A DNA stretch of 14,336 bases from JAZGBC01 sp036444495 (lineage in GTDB: Bacteria > Pseudomonadota > Alphaproteobacteria > Kiloniellales > J153). The position numbers and the translations under genes are program-made. The notes under the pieces are model-generated. The model searched no databases, was not told where the DNA came from, and worked only from the letters and a program-made list of their open reading frames with translations. Positions 6,663-14,336 of this stretch are shown piece by piece; positions within the stretch are counted from its first letter, which is position 1; each line of letters starts with the position of its first letter. The stretch spans positions 1 to 14,336 of the forward strand of contig JAZGBC010000168.1 of the NCBI GenBank assembly GCA_036444495.1, in the 5' to 3' direction.

Positions 6663-8372
6663 ATGACCCACCTGCCCCGGGACATCGCATTGGCGCGTTT
6701 GGGTTACAGCCTCAAACGGCCGATCTTCGCTTTGCCGATCTACCGCTATTCCCTGGGCGCGCGCGGTGCGACCGAACTCGAACTCGTCCCCTCCGATCCC
6801 TGGCCGGGCGACACCGAACGCGGCGCCGACATGTTGCGTGGCGATTATCCATTTTCAGGTGGCCGAGTCCTGCTGGATGGCGTGCGCCGGAACCTGCCCG
6901 ATGCCGGCGCCACATGGCTGGACGAGCTGCACGGATTCAACTGGCTCCGCGACCTGCGCGCGGCCAGCGGGGATGGCGCACGGCGCAGCGCGCGCGAGCT
7001 GGTCGAGGCTTGGCTGCAGCAGCACGATACCTGGAGCGCCGAAGCCTGGGGCCCGCTTGCCCTGGGCCAGCGCCTGGCCAACTGGCTCGGCTGTTACGAG
7101 TTTTTCGGGGCCAGCGGCGATATCGAATTCCGCCGCCGCCTGCTCGGTAGCCTGTCGCGCCAGGCCCGGCACCTGGACCGCGCCCTGCCGGCCGGTCTGT
7201 CCGGCGCGGATCTCATCACTGCGGCCAAGGGCCTGATCTATGCCGGCCTTTGCCTGCCCGGAGGCGCATCGTGGCGCCGGCACGGAGAAGCGATCCTGAG
7301 ACGGGAGGTGCGGCGTCAGGTCCTGTCCGACGGCGGACACGTGGAGCGCAACCCCTCGCGGCATCTCATGGTGCTGCGCGACCTGATCGACGTCCGCGCC
7401 CTGTTGCACAAGGCCGCATCCCAGGCCGGGCACGAGACAGGCCGGACGGGCCGTGGGACGGGCCGTGGGACGGAAGGGGAGACTGCAACGTTCCTGGGCG
7501 ACGCCGTCGAGAGCATGGCGCCGGTCCTGCGCATGTTTCAGCACGGCGACGGCGGCCTCGCCTTGTTCAACGGATCCACCGAGGAGGACGGCTGGCAGGT
7601 GGACATGGTGCTGCAGCGGGCCGGCAATCGGCAAAGGGCGCTAACGAGCGCGCCGGAGAGCGGTTTCCAGCGCCTGCACGCCGGGCGCAGCCTGGTCTTG
7701 ATGGATACCGGCGATCCGCCGGCGCCGGGTTTCGACGCGCTCGCGCACGCAGGCACCTTGAGCTTCGAGATGAGCGTCGGGCGCGAGCGCCTGATCGTCA
7801 ATTGTGGCGCCCGTCCGGGCGATGCAACCTGGCAGGGCGCGCAGCGGGCCACGGCGGCCCATTCGGCGCTGGTCCTGGGCGACAGGAATTCCTCCGAACT
7901 GACCGCCGGCCAAGGGCTCGGACGCCGCGGCCGTACCCTGCAGTGCCGGCGCGAGGAATCCGATTCCGGTATCTGGCTGGACGCCAGCCAGAACGGATAC
8001 CTGCCCCCCTTCGGGCTGATCCATCGCCGCCGCCTCTATCTCGCCGCAAGCGGGACGGACCTGCGCGGCGAGGACCGCCTCGAACCGCGCGGCCGGGCGC
8101 GCGGCGCAGCCTTCGCCATACGATTCCACCTGCACCCCGAAGTTCAGTCGAGCCTGGCGCGGGGCGGCAATTCGGTGCTGCTGCGCCTGCCCAAGGGTGG
8201 CGGCTGGGAGCTGCGCGCCGCCGGTGCGAGCGCCAGCCTGGAACAAAGCATCTACCTGGGACGCGCCGGCGAAATCCGCCGCAGCCAGCAGATCCTGCTC
8301 TCGGGCGAAACCGATGCAAACGGCACGGCCGTCAAGTGGGCCTTGCGGCGCATCGAACGCAGCCGCGCTTGA
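6663..8372 (+). CDS. Heparinase II/III family protein
   Basis: A 569-residue member of the heparinase II/III-like family, which includes polysaccharide lyases acting on uronic-acid glycans; the alphaproteobacterial members next to rsmB and purH have no known substrate. The N-terminal part is an alpha/alpha-toroid-like helical region (WLDELHGFNWLRDL, LGQRLANWLGCYEFF, NPSRHLMVLRDLIDVRALL). The C-terminal half has the typical beta-sheet signature AHAGTLSFEMSVGRERLIVNCG followed by RATAAHSALVLGD. No signal peptide is evident, so location is uncertain. The ATG at 6663 has GGGA about 12 nt upstream; an in-frame TTG lies at 6654. A 12-bp tandem repeat inserts a Gly/Thr/Arg stretch at 7444-7473. Likely co-transcribed with rpe. 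Confidence 0.85.
   Translation: MTHLPRDIALARLGYSLKRPIFALPIYRYSLGARGATELELVPSDPWPGDTERGADMLRGDYPFSGGRVLLDGVRRNLPDAGATWLDELHGFNWLRDLRAASGDGARRSARELVEAWLQQHDTWSAEAWGPLALGQRLANWLGCYEFFGASGDIEFRRRLLGSLSRQARHLDRALPAGLSGADLITAAKGLIYAGLCLPGGASWRRHGEAILRREVRRQVLSDGGHVERNPSRHLMVLRDLIDVRALLHKAASQAGHETGRTGRGTGRGTEGETATFLGDAVESMAPVLRMFQHGDGGLALFNGSTEEDGWQVDMVLQRAGNRQRALTSAPESGFQRLHAGRSLVLMDTGDPPAPGFDALAHAGTLSFEMSVGRERLIVNCGARPGDATWQGAQRATAAHSALVLGDRNSSELTAGQGLGRRGRTLQCRREESDSGIWLDASQNGYLPPFGLIHRRRLYLAASGTDLRGEDRLEPRGRARGAAFAIRFHLHPEVQSSLARGGNSVLLRLPKGGGWELRAAGASASLEQSIYLGRAGEIRRSQQILLSGETDANGTAVKWALRRIERSRA
7444..7473 (+). repeat. 12-bp tandem repeat, 2.5 copies, in the heparinase gene
   Basis: GGACGGGCCGTG occurs at 7444-7455 and 7456-7467, followed by GGACGG at 7468-7473. 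It encodes an RTGRGTGRGTEG stretch between two helical segments, probably a surface loop. The reading frame is kept. Confidence 0.9.
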
Positions 8373-8399
8373 ACCGGGACGGCTTCGGCGACAAGTGAT

Positions 8400-8501
8400 C
8401 GCGGGCCGGTTTTAAATTTCTACGCCGCAAGGTAGCATTATGTTAGATTTTTAAGATGTAACGGTAAGGAACGTGGTCTTGCCTGGGGGGTCTTCGAAAC
8501 A
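8400..8501 (+). promoter_or_regulatory. AT-rich leader upstream of the CapD-like gene
   Basis: Bases 8410-8460 are AT-rich (GGTTTTAAATTTCTACG, then TTAGATTTTTAAGATG) between GC-rich genes, which suggests a separate promoter for the CapD-like gene. TATGTT (8439-8444) and TAAGAT (8452-8457) are possible -10 boxes, but neither has a good -35 partner, so no start is assigned. A G6 run at 8485-8490 lies 11 nt before the ATG and may serve as RBS. Confidence 0.4.
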
Positions 8502-10430
8502 ATGAGGTTTCGCTCGCATCGATTGTCGCGCGTCGGGATCGCCTTCGCCCACGACGTGACCATGGCGGGGATTTCTTTCGTTGCGGCCCTTATCCTGCGC
8601 CTGGGCCCCGAAGCCTTCGGCCGCTTCTCGACCGACCTCTGGCTGGCGCTCTTCGCCTTCGTCGTCGTCAGCGGCACGGTGTTCTGGCACGCCGGTCTCT
8701 ATCGCGGCATCTGGCGCTATGCCTCGCTCAACGATCTGGTGGCGATCGCGCGGGCGGTCACCCTTGCGCTGCTGATATTCCTGCCGGTGACCTTCCTGAT
8801 CACGCGCCTGGACGAGATTCCCCGTTCGTCGCTCATCATCAACTGGTTCGTTCTGATCTTCCTGCTCGGCGCGCCGCGCATGATCTATCGGATCTTCAAG
8901 GACCGCGGCTTCGACCACCTGGGTGAGCGTAACGCCCATCAGCGTGTCCCCGTGCTTCTGATAGGGGCCGGGGATTCGGCCGAGGTGTTCATTCGGGAAA
9001 TGGCGCGCGACCGCAACGCGCCCTATCAGGTCGTGGGCGCGGTGGATGAAAAGGGCACCCGCGTGGGCCGGCGCATTCACGGCGTTTCCGTCCTCGGGCA
9101 TCTCGATCATCTACCTCGGATTCTGACCGACCTGGCGAGCCGGGGGCAGGTTCCGCAGCGCATGATCCTGACCAAGCGCCTGGGGCGCGAGGATGTGGAG
9201 ACGATCCTCGATATTGCCGATGCCGAGGGCATGACGATCGCCCGCCTGCCGAAGCTGACCGAACTGCAGCGTGGCGAGGAGCAGCGCCTCGAGCCGCGCC
9301 CGGTCGCCATCGAAGACCTGCTCGGACGCACGCAGACACCGCTCGACCGGGCCGCCATGCGGCGCCTGATCGACGGCCGCCGGGTGCTGATCACAGGGGC
9401 CGGCGGCTCCATAGGCACCGAGCTCGTGCGCCAGATCGCGGCCTATGCTCCGGCGCACCTGAGCCTGCTCGATAACTCGGAATACCAGCTCTACACGGTG
9501 GGCCTGGAACTCAGCGAGGCGCACGGTGCGCTGTCGCGCAGCCTGATCCTGGCCGACGTGCGCGACCGGGCCCGCCTGGACGAGGTGCTCGCGGCGGATA
9601 CGCCGGAGCTCGTGTTCCACGCCGCCGCGCTCAAGCACGTGCCCATGGTGGAGGCCAACCCCATCGAGGGCGTGCGGACCAACGTGATCGGCGTGCGCAA
9701 CACGGCCGACGCCTGCCGCAAGGCCGGCGTCATGGCCATGGTGCTGATCTCCACGGACAAAGCAGTCAACCCGTCGAGCGTCATGGGCGCCACCAAGCGC
9801 CTGGCCGAATCCTACTGCCAGGCGCTCGATATCGCCGAGCGGCGGACCAACGGATTGCGTTTGGTGACTGTGCGCTTTGGCAACGTCCTGGGCTCGACCG
9901 GCTCGGTCGTACCCCTGTTCCACCGGCAGCTGGCCGCGGGCGGCCCGCTGACCGTGACCGACCCCAATATCACCCGCTATTTCATGACCACGCGCGAGGC
10001 CATCGAGCTGGTCTTGCAGGCCTCGGCGGTCGGTGTCGAGGGCCCGACGCAGGAGGCGGGCAAGATCTATGTTCTGGACATGGGCGAGCCGGTCAAGATC
10101 ATCGACTTGGCGCGGCAGATGATCCGCTTGGCGGGCCTGAGTCCCGACAAGGACGTGGAGATCGAGATTACCGGCCTGCGCCCCGGGGAGAAGCTGCACG
10201 AGGAGCTGTTCCATGAATCCGAGCCCCCGGTCCCGACCGGACATCCGGGCCTGCAGCTCGCCTCTCCGCGCACGGTCAACCTCGAGCTGCTCGGGCGCAG
10301 CCTGGACGAACTCGCCAGCCTCGCCGAGCAGGGCCGGCGCGAGGAGGTCCTGGCGCTCATTCAGCGCCTGGTGCCCGAGTATCATCGGGACGAGACGGGC
10401 GCCGGTGAGACGGCCGCCGCAGCGTCGTGA
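8502..10430 (+). CDS. CapD/WbpM-like membrane nucleoside-diphosphate-sugar 4,6-dehydratase
   Basis: A 642-residue member of the long CapD/WbpM/FlaA1-related SDR group. Such enzymes are UDP-GlcNAc 4,6-dehydratases or C6-dehydratase/epimerases feeding capsule, O-antigen or protein glycosylation. The N-terminal roughly 130 residues contain four predicted membrane helices; a nucleotide-binding-like domain follows (LLIGAGDSAEVFIREM), then the extended SDR domain with GAGGSIG at 299-305. The catalytic stretch STDKAVNPSSVMGATK (417-432) has Met428 where classical SDRs have Tyr; WbpM-type enzymes share this S-M-K arrangement. Conserved RFGNVLGSTGSVVPLF and GLRPGEKLHEELF follow. Substrate cannot be told from sequence. 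The gene lies between heparinase and purH, with an AT-rich leader, and may have been inserted there. It could be co-transcribed with purH (91 bp gap). Confidence 0.93.
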   Translation: MRFRSHRLSRVGIAFAHDVTMAGISFVAALILRLGPEAFGRFSTDLWLALFAFVVVSGTVFWHAGLYRGIWRYASLNDLVAIARAVTLALLIFLPVTFLITRLDEIPRSSLIINWFVLIFLLGAPRMIYRIFKDRGFDHLGERNAHQRVPVLLIGAGDSAEVFIREMARDRNAPYQVVGAVDEKGTRVGRRIHGVSVLGHLDHLPRILTDLASRGQVPQRMILTKRLGREDVETILDIADAEGMTIARLPKLTELQRGEEQRLEPRPVAIEDLLGRTQTPLDRAAMRRLIDGRRVLITGAGGSIGTELVRQIAAYAPAHLSLLDNSEYQLYTVGLELSEAHGALSRSLILADVRDRARLDEVLAADTPELVFHAAALKHVPMVEANPIEGVRTNVIGVRNTADACRKAGVMAMVLISTDKAVNPSSVMGATKRLAESYCQALDIAERRTNGLRLVTVRFGNVLGSTGSVVPLFHRQLAAGGPLTVTDPNITRYFMTTREAIELVLQASAVGVEGPTQEAGKIYVLDMGEPVKIIDLARQMIRLAGLSPDKDVEIEITGLRPGEKLHEELFHESEPPVPTGHPGLQLASPRTVNLELLGRSLDELASLAEQGRREEVLALIQRLVPEYHRDETGAGETAAAAS

Positions 10431-10521
10431 GGCAGCCCGCTTGACGCGGCCAACCCGCGCGCCTAAACCCCGGGAGTAATCGGGGAGAGCAGTTCGTGAC
10501 ATTCGACGCGGGAAACCAGCC

Positions 10522-12138
10522 ATGAACGCCCAGGCGCTCGTGCCCATAAGGCGCGCGCTGGTCTCGGTTTCCGACAAGCGCGGCCTGGGCGAATTCGGCA
10601 AGTTCCTGGCGGAGCGCGGGGTGGATATCCTCTCCACCGGCGGCTCGGCGCGCGCGCTTAAGGAGGCCGGCGTTGCGGTTACCGAGGTCTCGGCCCACAC
10701 CGGCTTTCCCGAGATCATGGACGGCCGGGTCAAGACCCTGCACCCCAAGATCCACGGCGGCATCCTGGCCCGGCGCGATAAGGAGAGCCACCGCGCCGCC
10801 ATGGCCGAGCACGGCATCGAGGCCATCGACCTGGTGGTGGTCAACCTCTATCCCTTCGAGGAGACGCTCGCCTCGGGCGCGGATGCCGGGACCTGCATCG
10901 AGAACATCGACATCGGCGGCCCGGCGCTGGTCCGCGCCGCGGCCAAGAACCACGCCTTCGTCGCCGTGGTGACCGACCCGGCCGATTACCGGGCGGTGAT
11001 CGACGAGATGAGCGCGCACGAGGGCGCGGTGACGCGGGCCTTGCGCGAACGCCTGGCAGCGGCCGCCTTCGCCCATACGGCGGCCTACGACGGGGCGATT
11101 GCGAACTGGATGCAGACGCGCGGCGGCGAGCCCTTCCCGGCCCGCCTGATCCTGAGCGGCACGCGGCGTCAGGTCCTGCGCTACGGCGAGAACCCGCATC
11201 AGGCAGCCGCGCTTTACGCCGGGGGAGCGGCGCGCGCCGGGGTCGCGCATGCCGAGCAACTCCAGGGCAAGGAGCTCAGCTACAACAACCTGAACGATAC
11301 CGACGCCGCTTTCGAGCTGGTGTCCGAGTTCGCGCCGCCGGCTTTCGACGATCCGGCGGTGGCCATCATCAAGCACGCCAACCCCTGCGGCGTAGCGCTC
11401 GGGGCTACACAGGCAGAAGCCTATACCCGCGCGCTCGCCTGCGATCCGGTGAGCGCCTTCGGCGGCATCATCGCGGTCAACCGGGCATTGGACGGCGAGA
11501 CCGCGGCGGAGATCGCCAAGCTCTTCGCCGAGGTGGTGATCGCGCCCGAGGTGGACGAGGCGGCCAAGGAAATCCTGGCGGCCAGGAAGAACCTGCGTCT
11601 CCTGGTGACCGGCGGCCTGCCCGAGGCCGGCGCACCCGGCATGACCTTCAAGTCGCTGGCCGGCGGGGTTCTATTGCAGAGCCGCGACGGGGGCGGGATC
11701 GGCGCGAATGATCTGAAAGTGGTCACCAGGCGCGCGCCCAGCGACGCGGAGATCGCCGACCTGCTGTTCGCCTTCCGCGTCGCCAAGCACGTCAAATCCA
11801 ACGCCATCGTCTATGTCCGCGGGCGGGCCACGGTGGGCGTGGGCGCCGGGCAGATGAGCCGGGTGGATTCCGCGCGCATCGCCGCCATGAAGGCGCGCGA
11901 GGCGGCCGAGGCGGCCAAGGCCGCGGGCCAGGACGCGAGCGGCCTCGGCACCGAGGGTTCGGTCGTGGCCTCCGACGCCTTCTTCCCCTTCGCCGACGGC
12001 CTGATGGTCGCGGTCGAGGCCGGCGCCACCGCGGTGATCCAGCCGGGCGGCTCAAAGCGCGACGAGGAAGTCATCGCCGCCGCCGACGAAGCCGGCATCG
12101 CCATGGTCTTCACCGGCATGCGCCACTTCAGGCATTGA
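10522..12138 (+). CDS. purH: Bifunctional AICAR formyltransferase / IMP cyclohydrolase
   Basis: A 538-residue cytoplasmic enzyme that catalyses the last two steps of purine synthesis: formylation of AICAR with 10-formyl-THF, then ring closure to IMP. The N-terminal MGS-like cyclohydrolase domain (about 1-150) has VSVSDKRGL, LSTGGSARAL and KTLHPKIHGG (71-80). The transformylase domain follows with LRYGENPHQ, LSYNNLNDTDAA, catalytic KHANPCG (Lys284, His285) and GQMSRVDSAR, ending in the typical GSKRDEEVIAAAD and FTGMRHFRH. Length and motifs are fully normal. GGGA lies about 8 nt before the ATG. The 91-bp upstream gap contains a small CCCCG/CGGGG hairpin (10468-10485) and no clear promoter. Confidence 0.98.
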   Translation: MNAQALVPIRRALVSVSDKRGLGEFGKFLAERGVDILSTGGSARALKEAGVAVTEVSAHTGFPEIMDGRVKTLHPKIHGGILARRDKESHRAAMAEHGIEAIDLVVVNLYPFEETLASGADAGTCIENIDIGGPALVRAAAKNHAFVAVVTDPADYRAVIDEMSAHEGAVTRALRERLAAAAFAHTAAYDGAIANWMQTRGGEPFPARLILSGTRRQVLRYGENPHQAAALYAGGAARAGVAHAEQLQGKELSYNNLNDTDAAFELVSEFAPPAFDDPAVAIIKHANPCGVALGATQAEAYTRALACDPVSAFGGIIAVNRALDGETAAEIAKLFAEVVIAPEVDEAAKEILAARKNLRLLVTGGLPEAGAPGMTFKSLAGGVLLQSRDGGGIGANDLKVVTRRAPSDAEIADLLFAFRVAKHVKSNAIVYVRGRATVGVGAGQMSRVDSARIAAMKAREAAEAAKAAGQDASGLGTEGSVVASDAFFPFADGLMVAVEAGATAVIQPGGSKRDEEVIAAADEAGIAMVFTGMRHFRH

Positions 12139-12159
12139 GAGGCGCTCCCGCCAACTCGC

Positions 12160-13476
12160 TCAGCGCGGGTCGCGCAGCGGCCAGAGCAGCAGCAGTCCCA
12201 CCACATAGAAGATCAAAATAGTCGCCATGCCGGCGCGCTGGCTGTCGGCCCAGACCGTGACCCAGCCGACCAGCGCCGGGCCGAGAAAGGCCGTGGCCTT
12301 GCCCGAGAGCGCGTAAAGACCGAAAAGTTCGGTGCGAATCTCCGCCGGCGCCAGGCGCGCCATGAGCGAGCGGCTGGCCGCCTGGGCCGGGCCGATGAAG
12401 ACACCGATGGCGCAGCCGATCGCGGTGAACCAGATCTTGGAGTCGACCAGAAGTATCAGCCCGCTAAGGACGATCAGCGCGACGAGCGCGATCACGATGG
12501 TGCGCTTGGCCCCGAAGAGATCGTCCACCCAGGCAAATCCAAACGCGCCCAGCCCCGCCGTGATGTTCAGCAGAATGCCGAAGATCAGTATCTCCTCGAA
12601 GCTCATCTTGAAGGTGCCCGCGGCGTAGATGCCGCCGAAGGCGAACAGCGTGTTCAGGCCGTCGGTGTAGATCATACGCGCCAGCAGGAAGCGGCCGATC
12701 TGGCCGTGGCGCGGCAACTCGCGCAGGGTTTTTATCAGGGTTCGCAGCCCGCGCCGCAGCGCCTCGCCGGCGCCGAGCCCGCTGGCAGGCGTGTCGGGCG
12801 TGAAGAGGAATAGCGGCAGCGCGAAGACCGCGACCCAGAGCGCGACGAAGGGCCCGATGATGCGCACCTGTTCCGCCGCCTCGCGGTCGAGGCCGAAGAG
12901 CGGGACCTCGGGCCGCACGAAAAGCACCAGGCAAAGCACAAGAGACAAGAGTCCCCCGGCATAGCCCAGGCTCCAACCCCAGCCGGAGATGCGGCCCAGG
13001 CGGGCGGGCGTGGCCATCTCGGGCAGCATGGCGTTATAGAAGACCTGGCCCAATTCGAAGGCGGCGTTGCCCAACGCCACGATGACCAGGGCCATGAGAG
13101 CGAAAGACGGGTCCGGCTCGACCAGCCAGAGGGCGGCGGCAAGGATCACCAGCAAAATCGTAAAGCCGCCGAGCCAGGGCTTACGCCGGCCGCCCTGGTC
13201 CGCCACCGCGCCCAGGATGGGCGCGAGTAGCGCTACACCCAGACCCGAGAGCGCGAGGGTCAGGCCCCAGAGGCCGGTGCCCGTTTCCGGGTCGGCCGCG
13301 ATGGCCGTGGTGAAGTAGGCGGCAAAGACAAAGGTGACCACGACCGTGGGGTAGGCCGAATTCGCCCAGTCGTAAAAGCACCAGGCGATCACGGCGCGCC
13401 GGCCCATGGCCCGGCCACTCATCCCCTCCGGCCCCGTCGTCTCCGACCGGCTCGACTCTGGCCCGCTCCCCGCCAC
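12160..13476 (-). CDS. UMF1/Atg22-type MFS transporter
   Basis: A 438-residue inner-membrane protein with about 12 hydrophobic helices, beginning AWCFYDWANSAYPTVVVTFVF, a signature of the UMF1 (Atg22-like, PF11700) branch of the major facilitator superfamily. Yeast Atg22 exports amino acids from the vacuole; substrates of bacterial members are mostly unknown. A cytoplasmic loop after helix 6 (TPASGLGAGEALRRGLRTLIKTLREL) separates the two halves. The GTG start at 13476 has the best RBS (AAAGG about 6 nt upstream); ATGs at 13422 or 13407 lack well-spaced RBSs but would remove an uncharacteristic Ser/Gly-rich head, so the start is uncertain. Its stop faces that of purH across 21 bp with no obvious terminator. 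Confidence 0.92.
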   Translation of the reverse strand: MAGSGPESSRSETTGPEGMSGRAMGRRAVIAWCFYDWANSAYPTVVVTFVFAAYFTTAIAADPETGTGLWGLTLALSGLGVALLAPILGAVADQGGRRKPWLGGFTILLVILAAALWLVEPDPSFALMALVIVALGNAAFELGQVFYNAMLPEMATPARLGRISGWGWSLGYAGGLLSLVLCLVLFVRPEVPLFGLDREAAEQVRIIGPFVALWVAVFALPLFLFTPDTPASGLGAGEALRRGLRTLIKTLRELPRHGQIGRFLLARMIYTDGLNTLFAFGGIYAAGTFKMSFEEILIFGILLNITAGLGAFGFAWVDDLFGAKRTIVIALVALIVLSGLILLVDSKIWFTAIGCAIGVFIGPAQAASRSLMARLAPAEIRTELFGLYALSGKATAFLGPALVGWVTVWADSQRAGMATILIFYVVGLLLLWPLRDPR

Positions 13477-13899
13477 CCTTGCCTTTCCCCGCCCCCCGGC
13501 CCGCGTTGAAACTTCGGGCGCGTCAAACCAAAGCCGAACTATAGACCAGCGGGCGGAGGCGCGCGCCCCGCTTCATATCCGGCAGGCCGTGGGAATCTTC
13601 GCCGGACGGCTAGGAACAAAACCATTGGGAAAATGTGGATAAGTGGCCGCGACCGACCGAAGCCGGCCGCGACCGTGCCACCGAGACACGCCTGGAACCC
13701 GGGGGGGCGTGGCGTCCCCCGGCGGCATCCCGGAAACGGACAATCGCTCAGTAACGTTGGGCCGGATCAGGCAGGTCTCGGACCAGAGCCGATCGCCCGG
13801 TTCCGATGTGGCGCGGGACAAAAGCCCGCAATCTCCTCTTTAAGCCTCCTTGGTGCGCCTTGCTTTTTTAGCCGCCGGCTTGAGACCGGCCTGAGCGCG
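13477..13899. other. Roughly 420-bp stretch with no convincing gene
   Basis: Open frames here are short, overlapping and low in complexity. The stretch must hold the promoter of the MFS transporter gene (read left), but no good hexamer pair was found. It contains a perfect TTATCCACA-type DnaA box on the minus strand (13634-13642), a GC hairpin (CCGGGGG 13699-13705 with CCCCCGG 13716-13722), a smaller hairpin (GCGGG/CCCGC near 13815-13835), a T6 run at 13864-13869 and a hairpin at 13874-13890 just after the stop of the next gene. Hidden structured RNA is possible but unproven. Confidence 0.5.
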
Positions 13900-14166
13900 C
13901 TAAATAACTCCGTTATGCAGCAGGCCGACGGCGGCGCAGACCAGGCCGAGCCCGCCCGCGGTCACCACGGCCCAGGTCCGGCTCCGATAGCCGAGCGTCA
14001 TGCCCAGCAAGCTCATGGGAATGCTTGCAGGCGCGAGCAGGGCGGTGAAGGCGAAGAGGCCGAGTCCGGCGCCGAGCCCCCCGATGATGACCGGGGTAGC
14101 TCCGAACTTGGTCCTGGTCAGCGCCTTGGTCACGGTCGCCGTGCGCGTCAGGGCCATATTGCTCAT
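13900..14166 (-). CDS. Small two-helix membrane protein, unknown function
   Basis: An 88-residue protein I do not recognise. The N-terminal 20 residues are polar and basic with a short internal repeat (ALTRT at 6-10 and 15-19). Two hydrophobic segments follow (about 25-47 and 64-84), separated by SLLGMTLGYRSRTW, so it should be an inner-membrane protein with a short loop. The segments are rich in Gly and Ala. The start is well supported: GGGGAG (14174-14179 on this strand) lies 7 nt before the ATG, and a TATAAT box lies about 85 bp upstream. It appears monocistronic. Strand, RBS and codon pattern make it a convincing gene; nothing around it indicates a role. Confidence 0.8.
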   Translation of the reverse strand: MSNMALTRTATVTKALTRTKFGATPVIIGGLGAGLGLFAFTALLAPASIPMSLLGMTLGYRSRTWAVVTAGGLGLVCAAVGLLHNGVI

Positions 14167-14215
14167 GGCAGTTCTCCCCGTATGCTCCGCCGGGCGCGGC
14201 GGATACCCGCCCCGG

Positions 14216-14336
14216 GGTGTGTTACATATTAGGTTCCGAGATTCCGTGCATTATACTACAAAAATAGCACAAGAGAAGAAGTATCGTTTGCAATTTTATG
14301 TATAGTATGTAAAATGACTTGGTTTTCTTTGCGATA
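14216..14336. promoter_or_regulatory. AT-rich region at the window's right edge with a dyad
   Basis: The last 120 bases are AT-rich. ATTTTA (14293-14298) and TAAAAT (14310-14315) form the outer arms of an imperfect palindrome whose centre TGTATAGTATG can continue pairing through wobbles. It lies about 40 bp upstream of the TATAAT box and could be an operator. What lies beyond 14336 is unknown. Confidence 0.4.
14250..14255 (-). promoter_or_regulatory. Likely -10 box for the small membrane protein gene
   Basis: A perfect TATAAT on the minus strand inside an AT-rich stretch, giving a start near 14243 and a leader of about 77 nt. The -35 region (CTTCTC at 17 bp) is a poor match, so an activator or an alternative sigma factor may be needed. 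Confidence 0.5.

Noticed and set aside
8410..8460. Inverted repeat between TTTTAAATTTCTA and TTAGATTTTTAAGA
   Set aside because: Too many mismatches to separate from chance in AT-rich sequence.
10431..10521. ZTP (pfl) riboswitch before purH
   Set aside because: CGTGAC is present at 10496-10501, but the conserved downstream arm and pseudoknot pattern could not be found; a covariance search would decide.
9111..10844. 577-codon minus-strand frame across the CapD-like and purH genes
   Set aside because: Long antisense frames are common in GC-rich genes; the plus-strand products match known families end to end.
13634..13642. Replication origin
   Set aside because: A single DnaA box without further boxes, an adjoining AT-rich unwinding region or origin-linked genes is not enough.
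13643..13843. 66-codon plus-strand frame
   Set aside because: GTG start without RBS, low-complexity composition and competing frames on both strands.

Overview
The window looks like chromosomal DNA from a GC-rich alphaproteobacterium, probably in or near Rhodospirillales. The coding DNA is clearly GC-rich. The block SDHAF4-like (DUF1674) gene / rsmB / rpe / heparinase II-III / purH resembles the usual alphaproteobacterial order. That placement is inferred from gene content and order, because no search could be run. There is no rRNA, tRNA, insertion sequence, CRISPR array or prophage.

Layout. Bases 1-1544 hold the 3' part of acs (acetyl-CoA synthetase), followed by a hairpin terminator. Next come a PNPOx-like flavin-binding protein gene (+) and a membrane-anchored cytochrome c gene (-), which converge and overlap by 4 bp at their stop codons. 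From about 2965 to 3120 lies an AT-rich island with a large dyad carrying a near-consensus promoter that fires at the ATG of a possible 69-residue small protein. A secreted thermonuclease-like gene (-) follows, then a second AT-rich island, then the SDHAF4-like gene (-), which is divergent from rsmB. The + strand run rsmB, rpe, heparinase II/III, CapD/WbpM-like sugar-nucleotide dehydratase and purH fills 4514-12138. A UMF1-type MFS transporter gene (-) converges on purH. The last 900 bases hold a roughly 420-bp stretch without a convincing gene, a two-helix membrane protein gene (-), and its AT-rich promoter region.

Function. Most genes are core metabolism and housekeeping: acetate activation, pentose phosphate interconversion, purine synthesis, rRNA methylation, SDH assembly and electron transfer. 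The heparinase-fold protein and the CapD-like dehydratase point to polysaccharide metabolism. The CapD-like gene has its own AT-rich leader and appears inserted between heparinase and purH.

I do not see a convincing new multi-gene system. The best leads are small-scale: a perfect 21-bp in-frame duplication in the acetate-pocket motif of acs; a symmetric overlapping promoter/operator with a predicted leaderless start; two further in-frame 12-bp tandem repeats (SDHAF4-like and heparinase genes); and recurring AT-rich islands at gene starts.
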